A DNA stretch of 64,000 nt from Acanthosoma haemorrhoidale. Taxonomy: Eukaryota > Arthropoda > Insecta > Hemiptera > Acanthosomatidae. Shown here in pieces: positions 11,201 through 22,010 of this stretch. The notes beneath the pieces are model-generated. The model had not been told where the DNA came from and did not search any database. It saw only the letters and a program-made list of their open reading frames with translations. The translations under genes and the position numbers were made by a program. Location: assembly GCA_930367205.1 (NCBI GenBank), contig OV884011.1, positions 47,443,754-47,507,753 on the forward strand, written 5' to 3'. How positions within the stretch are numbered: the stretch's first letter is position 1; each line of letters starts with the position of its first letter.

Positions 11201-13738
11201 TCATTTTGCACCGGAACAGCGCCAGGGCTGAGCGACGGAAACTGATAATAAGCTTTTCCTTATGAAAAATGAAGACTCAAAATATAATGAAGTCTGGGCG
11301 TTTGAAAAAGTGATTAAACCCTTAATTTGACTTGACCTAAACTGCTGTTGCCATAAAACAATTTCCAGCATAGCCAGCTGCAGTCTAAATTCAATTAATT
11401 ATTTAAGAGGTCGGAAGATCCAACACAACTACCATTTGCATTCTCCCAGCGCGGATAGACTCAGCGAACGCTCATCACTCTCTGTTGGTTAATAAAGGGA
11501 AATGTCTGGCGGTTCTTCAAGAAGCGTAGCAGTGACTATTTATACTTAGTTTTACAGAAGAGGTTAGGCGAAGTGATAAATACAAAATGTAACGACCTCC
11601 CTCCCAGGTGAGATATACTGGAAAGGTGTGAGGACTGTAGGACCATAAATATCCTGGAACTCTTAAGGTTTTATTGCAGCCGTTCTGCCCTCACAACTGC
11701 CGCAACATTTTTACCCCAACTCAAGGCTAAATAACTTTACAGAGTGGGTGCTTGTAGGGTTACTATTTATAATATCAAATTTTAAGAACGAACGTGCAGT
11801 AAACCAAGAAGAATACAGGCCACGATTACAAATAATCAGTATTCAACTGTACTCATAGCAAAAATGCATTGCAGCATCGATATACGTAAAGTGATAAATT
11901 CAAATCACTTATTATGCATCAAAAAAATAAGGGGCTGCTAATGGTTGTGAACACAAGTGTAATGATTTTTTGTAATTACATTCCACTAAGGTTCCAAGAT
12001 ATAATACCCCTACTATTAATCAGGTCAAATGGAACTGATATGCAAAATATCATATCTCTAGGTCAAAGATTGAGATTATTGATTTGAAAACAAATAACAT
12101 AAATTACATATTATCAATAAGGATATCGAGATATTTAAATTGGCACACTACTCAATAGGATAAAGAAAACTATTTATTTTTTTCTGATCTCCGTAAAGGT
12201 GATCTTAAAACTGTACGGCCATGTGAAGCCTTAAGCCTAGTCAATTTCATAACTCGTTATATAATTAATTGTGCTAAAATTGAATTGATACATTTAAAAT
12301 TAACTTCAGAGAAATGCGGATTAGGTATATTCATTTGTTTATTTATAAATCCCACAGGGTAAAAATGATGTACTGTTGTTTGTTCTCAATATAGTATTCT
12401 CAATGTAATATTGGAGAATATATTACCACAGTTATGTTGCCAGTATCAACTTTTACATTAAATAATGAAATGTATATAACATTTCATAAGTGAATGGACG
12501 ACTGTTGGGGAGGAGGAAATATTAAAATTAAGGTAAATAGATTATAAAATGGTCTAGTGGAAGCTTGCTGGACCCATAACCACTTAAAGAACGAGGATAA
12601 TCATAAAAATATAATGGTGCATAATGCATATGGTGCATGTCATAAAATTAATTTTTTACAACGGTTTAATTAAAAAAACATACCCTCCGGAATGCACGTA
12701 ACACACAGAACAAATTAAAATGGGCCTTAAGTAGTAAGAAGTTATCTTGTACCTATGATATACTGGTAACAAACTGTTACTATGAACAGGTAGGGCTGTT
12801 CACAAATGAAGTAAAATTATTATTAAATTAAGTGAAGAAAAAAAATAATGAAAACAAGGAACTCAATAATGTGGTAAAGAAGCACTCAAGATTGACAACT
12901 GTATGAGAAAGAGTATGTTTAAGACTTTTTGACTGTTTGGGTCAATGTATAAGACTTCCTCCTCTGGAACTGGCGTAAAGAAGAATAAAGGGTTGATAAA
13001 GATAATAATGACCTAAGGACGATTTTGTCATTAACTTTATTGAACATAAATCTTAATTCAAATCTGAAAAAGCAGCACTACTGTCCAAGAAGGGCCCGTT
13101 CCCCGTAATATTTTCTTAATATAGTGGACCTACAACTGTACACTTTTGAACTTAAAGTATCGTGAAGCGTTCAACACGAAAAAACACTTTTTAGATAGCG
13201 CGACCTCTGCGAGGCTAATAAATCCGGAGACGGTCTTTTCCCATTAGCTCTTGATATTTATGTGCGGTATAAAACAGAGCTTTTTGCCTCGCTCGGTCGG
13301 CCAGTTCGTTTTTGTCGAAACCAGAGCGCCACTTAACTTCTCGAGCGCTCTCGTACCACAAATTGCGAATTTGGGATTATAGCGAGTAGATCCTAAATCG
13401 ATTAATAGAAAAATAATAACAGTGCCAGGACGGGGATTTGGACCTAAGATTTATAGTAAGGTGCTCTTTTAACCTGCCCCGTTTATAATGCCGTGGAGGT
13501 AAAACTAACTCACGAATAAACTCAAAAAAAAATTCATATCAGTCTCCTTAGGATTTTGATAGATCCTAGCTTGTGAAATTTGATTTTGGTTAAGTAGGCG
13601 TGCGATACGAAATAACTCAGTTGGAAGAAGTTAACATATTAAAACATTGGTGTTAGTTACTACAACTACCTGTTATCGATTTTTATAAAATATTGATCCG
13701 CCAACGAAATATTTATATTGACGCGATATAACGTATAT
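8285..13738. other. Long gene-free AT-rich stretch
   Basis: No exon, transposase or reverse transcriptase similarity was seen. There are tRNA-like scraps: a T-arm-like TCCTGGGTTTGAATTCCGGG at about 8934 and a weak tRNA-like block at 9225-9305. The 98-codon frame at 10096-10392 is Phe/Lys-rich low-complexity translation. A GC-richer island at about 13170-13420 contains TATAAAA at 13268-13274 and CCAGTT about 33 bp downstream, which is promoter-like but unproven. Confidence 0.4.
13268..13306 (+). promoter_or_regulatory. Possible TATA plus initiator core promoter
   Basis: TATAAAA at 13268 is followed by CCAGTT at 13301, which fits the arthropod initiator YCAGTY. They sit in a local GC-rich island (about 13170-13420). 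The spacing (T to A of about 35) is slightly long, and no transcript unit was recognised downstream, so this is only a candidate. Confidence 0.2.
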
Positions 13739-15005
13739 TTACATTCTCAAACTCATCCCTTCCAAGTTCATGAAATTCCATAGTAACCTATCCAACCACC
13801 CTAAGTCCCTAGCACAGTCATTGCACTGCACCACTCATCCCTATAATCCTCCTCGGAGACTAAAACGGTAGTGGCCTTGTGACTTGCTATAAATGCGTAA
13901 CAGTGGGAGTCCTGGCCATGGCGAGTTTCTCCAATCATGTCCTGAGCGTATGTGGCTCTCGCACTATCCGGTGACGTGGCTGACGGAGGAGCCTGAGGGA
14001 CTTCTCAAGACTCAGCTTCCTCTCTCGCATGTGAGGGAGGTGACAAGCACCCGGATTTGGGAGGTCTCTGGGCTGTTTGTAAATACTGTAGGTGTTCCGT
14101 CAACCTCTTAATTACGAATAATTAGAAGTTCCCCTCTTCTCGGTCAGAAAATATCTATCATTGTTTCCATATGTTTAATAAAGCTTATGACGTCAGGCGG
14201 AAAGAGGAGAGAAGCTAGTGGGGGAAACAACCGCAGGCGGGGACACATCCCCACCATGGCTGGCCTGCTTATATCAACTCCCCGTCTAAAAGCGAAAAAT
14301 AGAACTAAACCGGCACCTTGAACACTTCTCTCTCTCTCTCTCTCTGCACTGGCGCTTGCTGCTCTACTTAAACCATGGTCTTCTCATTCAACTACCTCTG
14401 CATCTTGCTATGTTTTAGTCCGGCGTTGTCAGACCCCACACCTTCCTTGTGAGAATCTCTGCCTTCGTCTCGCTAAATCTAGCACCTCCTTGGGAGAGAC
14501 CTCTCCCTCGTGGATGACGGTTGCCGTAACCTACAAATTCTCTCCGGTATACACTCGCCTTTGGGATCCGGACGGTTTTCCCCTACCCTTAGATACCGAG
14601 TGTGAATTCGTGGTCATTCCAAGACCACATATAAACTTACCCAGTTTCTTTTCTCCTGAACATAGTGCTTTGTCGGGGCACACACCTTCTAAGATTTTAT
14701 GGAGACAGATCAAAACGAATTAGGCTGCCCGCCGACTAGGCCGGCAGCCAGGGTGAAAGACCACAGGTCCACCCACTCAATCTCTCTCTAGGTGTTCGCC
14801 TGACGGCGGATAGAGGTTGTAGTGACCCTAGCCCGCGGCGGGCGTCTCCTCCCCACCTTGGGGACTCACATGTCTGTATCCGACAGTAGGAAAGAGTGAG
14901 TGAATGAAAAATAGGAAATATGGTATTAATGAAATAATTTATCACAATTACTTATTGCCCAATAAAGCAGATTGTAATTTTATCATAATAGAGTTGTTTA
15001 ATAAT
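13739..15005 (+). mobile_element. Family A Jockey-like retrotransposon 3' end, split by an LTR
   Basis: The part 13739-14092 matches the end of ORF2 and the 3' UTR of the longer copy at 48243-50166, beginning at the codons for ILELIPSKF. The match resumes at 14891 and ends at about 15005 with the conserved terminal hairpin (14947-14978). The gap is an inserted solo LTR. With the LTR and one target copy removed, the two parts join without loss. The copy is 5'-truncated and has no intact frame. A degenerate flanking direct repeat (about GACGCKATATA at 13720 and 15017) may be its old target duplication. Confidence 0.8.
14093..14885. mobile_element. Solo LTR, 793 bp, with GTAGG target duplication
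   Basis: The sequence starts TGTTCCGTCA and ends TATCCGACA, the TG...CA termini of a long terminal repeat. It is flanked by GTAGG on both sides (14088-14092 and 14886-14890). It interrupts family A exactly at a site that is continuous in the other copies. Inside are an AATAAA at 14177-14182 and a (CT)n tract at 14327-14345; base composition is much GC-richer than the host DNA. No internal gag-pol or primer binding site remains, as expected after LTR-LTR recombination. The short frames inside, such as 14490-14723, are not recognised. The superfamily (Gypsy, BEL or Copia) cannot be told from an LTR alone. Confidence 0.85.
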
Positions 15006-17339
15006 AAAAGTAAAAAGACGCTATATATATGATATATGTACGATATTAGTAACCAAACTAGCTAATTACGAATACGTCGTCAAAATTCGTTCAGCCCTAC
15101 CTCTTCATGAGGTGTAGACTCCATGGATTTGGATTGGAATATATTTCTATGAAGATAACTGGAATCATTCACTTCACGGGTGTCAGAGATATAAAAAAAA
15201 ACAAAAACATTTTTTTTATCTTAGGCGAAGGAAAAACAAGCCACTGCCAAAGAGTCCTTATTGGGAGCTATTTTTAGCCCTTTACAACTTGTTTTCGCCA
15301 AGCGGCAAGTAATTCCTTTTAAATACCATCGGATAAAATGCACTAACCTCAATATAATCTCGATGGATTAATGAGTTGTCTTTATCGCTCATTTTTTAAA
15401 ATAAATTTTACAATTTAAAACGGGCTTTCTTCTCATATCGTTTTGGGAGCAAAAGTCTATTTCTTTCCCTAGTTCATGCTGAATTGAAAATCGATGGACC
15501 GTCCTTGTGATGCAAGCAACCACCCACCCAGTTTTGTCTATATCCAGCAACAGTAAAAAGTAATATTCATACCAGTTATGTACCATGAATAAATAGAGCT
15601 AGAATACATATTATATTATACAAATCGTATAGGCGTTTATTATACGTCTGCATTAAAACCAAATAAATATTTAATGAGGTGTTGTCAGTAATGTGAGTCA
15701 AGATGTTTTTCTATGGTCAATTAAAGAAAAGAGATATTTTTATATACATCTAAGAGTATATACGTCTATTTAACTGTGCCGGGAGCATCTCAAAGGAAAA
15801 GACAACTAATTCGTTTGCCTATTAATAAAGCAGATCATTATTATTAGCCAATAAGGTACATTAAGCCATAATTGCGGCTGGGTACTACTATAATTTTATT
15901 TGTTATCAAGTATTTTTTTCTTCTGATCTGAGTATGATACCTGTGCACAAACATGTATTTATGAGACTTATTTTTTCCTACCAACAATCTATTTCTTACA
16001 TTTACATTTAAACTGTTTAAATGAGTTTTGTGTAATCTGAACCCTAGTCACTAGTTTGATGTAACAAGAAACGGTTCGATTTTCTAGCCTACAAAACCAA
16101 TTGTCAGTTGGAATTGTTAAGGTTTTTATTAGATATTCCTAGATTAACTTCACTTGTTGTGTGAAGAACAACATTTCGATTTCTTGAAAACCATGACCTC
16201 AGGTTGAACTAAATAATATATTAGGGATGGATGTATTACATATTACAATTTTCTTGTTTAAACCAAATAAATATTCTATGAGTTATGGTCAATAACAACA
16301 ATATGGATGTTTCTCAAAACAACCAAAAAGAAAGATATTTTCTGCACCTTAAATGATATGATGCGGGCTGTTAATCTGTCATAAATATATGTTTAGTGTC
16401 TTTTTGTTGTTTAAGAGCATCTCAGGAGAAAATACATCCATTTTTTTTGTTTGTTCAAATTATTAATTGATGCAGACGTGATTTGTTAATTAATAATAAA
16501 GTCTAATAGCGGACGGCTGGGATTTATTTATTTTCTCAATATATTTCGAAGACATTGATACAAAATAATGCTTAAGTTAAGGTTGGTTTCAAATTTGGTG
16601 TGTATTTTTATAGATTCTATAGCTATTTAGAAGTAGAATTTTTATTTTATTTTAGATTGTTATATTATTTCTAAATCACAACGCTAAACTAATCAATATT
16701 TTTGGTCCTTGAATGGCTGTGTTAATTTTTTTTTTAAGTTAAAAATGATAAAAGACAAAGAGATTATCTGATGGAATATTATTGAATTAGAGAGAAATAT
16801 AAATAAGCAATAAAAATAAATTGGGCAGAATAGCTAGACAAAAAACTACAAAACTACTAGAAAAGGAAAGACAACTATCGGCTATAAAATGCTAAAAGGC
16901 GTACGTAGCTGGATTGAACTGCTCTATATGCACCAGCACCCTCAGTGGAGGAATCGTCGGGTCTGATCCCGACCCTGTAAGGGAATTTTACATGTAATGC
17001 TTTATTTCGGGATAGAAAACAGCGGAGAATTCCCGGATTCTGAGTAGGCAACGAAATCTAACGTTGTTCTCAGGAATAGGATTCAGATAAAAAATGGGGT
17101 TATATATGCTTTCGATTATATATGGCATTCAAAGACTAGTTCTGTACTAATAATTTTACAAAGTTGTAAACGCCAGTATTTTCGTTTATTTTTAATTTTA
17201 TGTTTTTATTTCATCATATTTTAATAAGATCATATTTTATTTTATTTTAATAAAGAAAAGGAATTATAATTCGATTTGTCGCTCTTTTTTAATCTGTAAG
17301 TTAAGTTTTAGAAAGAAATATTTGATTTGTTTACATCAA
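15006..17339. other. Gene-free AT-rich stretch
   Basis: No gene was recognised. A 21-bp motif at 15095-15115 (CCCTACCTCTTCATGAGGTG) also occurs at 641-661 with one change. A tRNA-like remnant lies at 16905-16985. Confidence 0.45.
16905..16985 (+). repeat. tRNA-like remnant
   Basis: GTCGGGTCTGATCCCGAC forms a closed T-arm-like stem with a loop resembling the B box. It is preceded by TAGCTGGATTG, an A-box-like string, at roughly tRNA spacing. It is probably a SINE head or tRNA pseudogene. Confidence 0.35.
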
Positions 17340-18190
17340 TTTGAACTTGAAGTGGAGTTGTTTATGGGTAAGCCAGTCAAAGCCGACGTTGTAGTAGTTC
17401 GGAGAACGTCAGTTGGACAACCAATTTGGGCCAAGGAGGTTGTATATTGTGCCTCTATCGTTGCCACCTAGTTCATCAATTCAACCCAAGCGGCTCAACG
17501 GAATCACTCTGGTACCTGGATCCAGTTGTTCCTTAAGGCCATTGCTAACCTACGCACAACAATAAATAATAACAACTATTTCGTCTAGCAACAATACAAC
17601 AACATTAGCTACCATCTGATCAAGAATCATTCTTCCATTAAAGACATTCTTGGACAAATGTGTACGGCGCTGGACTATTGATGTTAGATGGTGGGCTGGA
17701 GCCTGCCTGGGAGAGCAATGGCAATTAGTTTTATTACCACAGCCCGTTGTCAATTTATGTGAATATCATGCCATATTTAGAACCAATTAATTGTAATATT
17801 CTTTAGTTCTGTTGAAAATGGTTGTACATACCAAATCATCCAACACCCGGGTATTTAGACTGTACAATATAATTGCCATATACTGTATAATTTTAATTGC
17901 TACACCGGGGAGATAGAGAAGAAATTCGCATACCTGGTCTATCACCTCTGCCAACAACGCTCTTACTTCTCGTGGTTGCGGCCCAGCACACCACCGCTTG
18001 ACACCCCCTTCAAGCGCTATGATATCAAGGTAATACAACGGGTAAAACAATGCCTCAATATTTATCACTAAAGAGGTTTAATTACGCTGACAAGATGGCT
18101 ACAACACCGGTGACTCAGATCTCGACCAGATCACCCCCACTCTACCCCCCACCAGGTGGCTGTGACTTTGAACCAAAATGACGTCACACT
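17340..18190. other. Coding-like island of unknown identity
   Basis: This segment is less AT-rich than its flanks. On the minus strand one frame runs from 18068 to 17550 with only two or three stops near 17770-17790; it includes GGVKRWCAGPQPREVRALL and NVFNGRMILDQMVANVVV. The plus strand at 17850-18067 is also open, reads FAYLVYHLCQQRSYFSW, and has a good donor (AAG|GTAATA) at 18030. QRSYF with a nearby PPLD loosely recalls the DNA polymerase alpha B-subunit family, but the likeness is too weak to name it. A perfect CRE palindrome TGACGTCA lies at 18179-18186. It may be a decayed element, a pseudogene or a lost exon. Confidence 0.3.
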
Positions 18191-19425
18191 GGCGTAAACA
18201 TACTTATGAAAGAAATTCAATTATTAATACCAAGTGGTTATAAGTGTTATTATATAGGTATCACACAGCATTAATATTATGTTCGGCGTAGTGTGAATAT
18301 TTTCATTTCGGTGTTCTCGAAATGATGATAAAATCTATCATGTATATTCCCAGGTGTTTTTGGGTTCTTTTTATTAACCTGTAATGTTTTGTTTTTTTTA
18401 TATAATAAAATCTTGTTGTTCGTGTTTCTTCTCAAATTGTGTTTTTTCTTTTTTCTCAACCACATCTATTCATGTTAATGTTCTATCATGCCAGTAGCTG
18501 GACTTTAGAGTTATTTACTTTATTAATTAGAGTTTATAATTATTGAATAAGGATATTGAATAAATGCTTTTTTATCTATCTGCCAAGGTATATGTTAGTG
18601 TGAACGAAAGGTGAACTATATTATCGATCACTATCAAACATTTTTATTTATTGGAACATTAATACGAATGTAGCTACGCACAACGGTCAAATGGTCAAAC
18701 CTAAGTGAGTGGTAATTATTTTTGAATTAATTTAATCCTTACTTTTGCAGCTTTATAGCCTATGCCCAAATCAAATATCGCGATCCATAAAATATAAAGT
18801 AATATTTTTGACAGAAAAATTGTATGAACAATAAATGCAACGGTTTTCAAATAAATAAACTAACCAACAATACGGAGTTCTATTTATTTTCTTGGAAAGC
18901 ACATAAGGTTTCTTGAAGAAGACACCTACACAAGGTTTCAAAACTTTCCCCACACATATAGAGATATTTGTCACTGTATTCAGCAATAATTTGTATTTCA
19001 TTTTTAAGCAGGTTCTACAACAAATAGTAATAGTACACGGCCCTCAACCTATCAAGAGCTTAAAACCAAGTTGTTACCTTTGCCTCCCTCACAGTTGTAT
19101 TGAATAGCAAAGCACTCCATGGAAGATTATATCACTTCCTAGTACACGCGGGAATAGATACTTATGTATCCAGGATGAGTAATGGCGATATCTTCTTCAA
19201 AACAGAAGACCTACAAAAAGCAGATCTATCAGGAAAATATCCATGGCTTGTATCGCTTATGTGGGAGTAAGGTGGAACGTATACAATCTGCAAAGTAATC
19301 ATAATACACCAAAAATCATACATCGAGCCATAGGAACGAGGATGAACTTGTCGAGCAACCAATCTTCCTACTATTAATACCATCAAGCACCAATTGCCTG
19401 AGGGTATAATATCACTAAGTCATAA
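18191..19425. other. Gene-free AT-rich stretch
   Basis: Nothing was recognised. Several lysine-rich short frames on both strands follow from the base composition. The 3' part, from about 19090, may be an eroded upstream piece of the endonuclease remnant that follows. Confidence 0.45.
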
Positions 19426-19428
19426 TAT

Positions 19429-19707
19429 CGCTGGGATCATTCTATCAGTACTGACCAAACGGGTTTAAATCATAAGCGAGACATCTTATTGATAAGCGAG
19501 AAAAAAAGAAACTGGCAGATTATTGACCTAGAAGTGCCTGCGGATGACAATTCGCTAAAGCAAGTAGCTGAAAGAAGCAAAAATACCAGGTTGTGGTCGG
19601 AGATCGGAGAGTTGTGGGATTTTTCTGAACATCATTTGGTGCAATGGTTTGATCCTGGAGGATACGCTGGAATCTATCCGGATGTTGCTAAAGAAGTTTG
19701 GGAATGA
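19429..19707 (+). pseudogene. Restriction-like endonuclease remnant of an R2/R4-type non-LTR element
   Basis: The frame reads WDHSISTDQTGLNHKRDI, then an acidic/basic linker, then WQIIDLEVPADDNSLKQ and RLWSEIGELWDF, ending at a TGA. The layout W-D-x5-T-D-x-T, (K/R)-P-D-I, about 14 residues, I-I-D-x-x-x-P-x-D, then E-I-x-x-L-W is the C-terminal PD-(D/E) endonuclease domain seen in R2/R4-like retrotransposons. Here the Pro of the PD pair is Arg, while both Asp residues remain. A stop codon lies just upstream, so this is a fragment. The family placement comes from memory of the motif. Confidence 0.55.
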
Positions 19708-21763
19708 GAATTGCCAGCCAGCTTGGTTCGGAAATTCAACAATATAAAATAATCTAAGCCTTGACTTATAATCTGACTAGGTGAATATTCCCGGACTGTT
19801 CCCAGGAAGTGAGAAATTCGTAAATATAATAATAAAACGTATTTATTTTCAGTGTTGTAAATTAATTAATTGTGTGAAAATATGTACTAGAAATGGAAAC
19901 AAAAATCGTTAAAATAGAGTTAACTACACACATTAAAATATGACTCTTTAGTTTTGAAATTTGAATTTTACCAAGCAAATAAAGACATCCCTAACAATCG
20001 GAATACATGGCTATGGTATGAAGGCTTTGATATTGGTTCGGTGCATGGTTGATAGCTCAGTTGGTTAAGCACCCGACCGTAAATTAAAAGGGATCAGGAA
20101 CAGGCTCAAACTCTTCTGCCCTGTTACTGCGTTAATTAAAATTTAATAGATAAACTGATAAATTTTACAACTACAAACTTCATCTGAAGACAAATTCCTA
20201 AAAGTAATGTGCTTTTTCTCTTTTTTTAATTATGTGGTTTCTTATAACTCTTTAGATCCCTAAAAACTTCTGTTTTTGAATTTGCCTAGACTCTAGACGA
20301 GCCGTGCGTGGAAACTAAAATCAATACTACTCCACAATCTCTGCCTCTCTTTTTTTCAATCATCACTTGCACTTAGATCGTTGTTAGAAGGTTGAGTACT
20401 TCTCTTAAGGCGGATATACTCTGCTACCCACCTCACTCCAGGTTCCATTTACATTTCAGACACAGGTCATTCGAAATTTCTAACGTGAATGCCTCAATAT
20501 TCTCAGTTGCAATCCAAATCTAATATCTCAATTTTCACCATAACGTATCTTTAACACAAAAAATTAGAACGACATCATATTTAGCCTAATTGGTCTCTAT
20601 GAAGTTCAACAGCAGCCTTATGAAAACTAATAAGTTCAACAATAAATTATTAGTAATAAAGAAATAAATACTTTTTTATCACATTCGGCCAGCTATAAAG
20701 AATAACTTGCCAATATTTTATCAATCCCTACTCGTTAATAATTGATATTTCTGTTTATTGTACTTTAATGGATATTAATTACAAAAATAAAAAGTTGTGG
20801 TCGCATCAACAATGTTTAATTCGATTCAATTCAACTATTATAAAGGTTGCTTTCTTTAATGCCTCATGATCGAAAAATAAACGCAGCCTCACGAAAAATA
20901 CCGAAGGGTCAATGATGAATCAAAATAATAAATATTTTCCTAAAATATTTAATATGGCATTACATTAAGTTCTGATTAATAATAAATACAATATACTGGG
21001 ATGGTAAAGTCATTAATCTTTAGATTTGTCAAAATGATATTTTGTATAGAAGCTCTACTTGATTCTACAAATATAATAAAAAAATAAAATTAACCCCAAA
21101 AATAATGATGGGCCAAAATAAGAGAGGTTAATCTATCTCAAGGTAACCAACTGGCTAGGGTGATAAATAAAAGATCTCGAATTCCTTTTTTTTGTCGGTA
21201 CTTTGGTGTGCTTTAATTACAAAAAAATACTAAAACTCCCTTTAAAGTCGTTTTCACAGCTGTATCGAAACCGTCAATTAGGTGCTGAATTAAATTGACT
21301 TTTTTGAAATAATTGTCTGTATTTTTACAGTGAGTGGTAGTACGCTTGTTACTTTTCCATTACCATAATTATGGCTAATTAAACGAAAACATTAAATCGT
21401 CAAAAATCACGTTATGAATGATAAGACCTCATGGCGATTTAAATCCTGTAAATTATATGTTGACTCAAATGTAGATTTCATATTGGTACACACTTATACT
21501 TTTGCTTGCCTTACTTTCTGAAGCCATGTACGTATTATAAGTTGATGAAGTCACAGGGGTGGCAAGAACGGCACATCCGTTAATGGAATTAGTTCTCGGC
21601 AAGTCTTAGGATGTTTTAATCCTCTTACAATCAGAGCCATGGAGATCTGAACCACGCGGGCAGAAGTCTTACATCCAGCTTCTGACAGAAATATAACTTC
21701 ACCATTTTCATTGTACAACTCATCGTCGTCGGCTTGTTGGGAGGTTCATGCATCAAGGCATTT
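19708..21763. other. Gene-free AT-rich stretch with a tRNA-like remnant
   Basis: No coding similarity was seen. A tRNA-like block lies at 20043-20115. The remainder is AT-rich unique-looking sequence. Confidence 0.45.
20043..20115 (+). repeat. tRNA-like remnant with clear A box
   Basis: TAGCTCAGTTGG is a textbook A box/D arm, followed by TTAAGC closing the D stem. A degenerate B box (GGCTCAAACTC) follows about 50 bp later. The anticodon and acceptor stems do not fold well, so this is a tRNA-derived SINE or pseudogene and not a working tRNA. Confidence 0.4.
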
Positions 21764-22010
21764 TCTGTAAAGGTTGATGGTTTATCTCCTTTATTGTGCT
21801 ATAATTACAATCTGCCTTTTATAAGGCAATAAGTAATAAAACTAACCCTAATCCTGTAGCTGTCATTGCACTGCGCCACTCATCCCTATAATCCCCTCCT
21901 CGGAGACTGAAACGGCAGTGGCCTCGTGACCTGCTATAAACGCGTGACAGTGGGAGTCCTGGCAATGGCCAGTTTTTCCAATCATGTCCTGAGCGTCTGT
22001 CTGTAAAGGT
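21764..22010 (-). mobile_element. Family A insertion with inverted 5' part (twin priming)
   Basis: The flanks are an 11-bp direct repeat, TCTGTAAAGGT, at 21764-21774 and 22000-22010. Seen on the minus strand, 21837-21775 is the sense 3' terminus of family A (terminal hairpin and AATAAAGG). The adjoining 21840-21999 carries the end of ORF2 and the early 3' UTR in the opposite orientation. About 200 bp between the two parts is missing. An inverted 5' segment joined to a sense 3' end inside one target duplication is the known outcome of twin priming. Confidence 0.85.

Noticed and set aside
14490..14723. 77-codon frame inside the solo LTR
   Set aside because: It lies wholly within the LTR, which is GC-rich and therefore opens frames. 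No family was recognised, and LTRs of this kind are non-coding.
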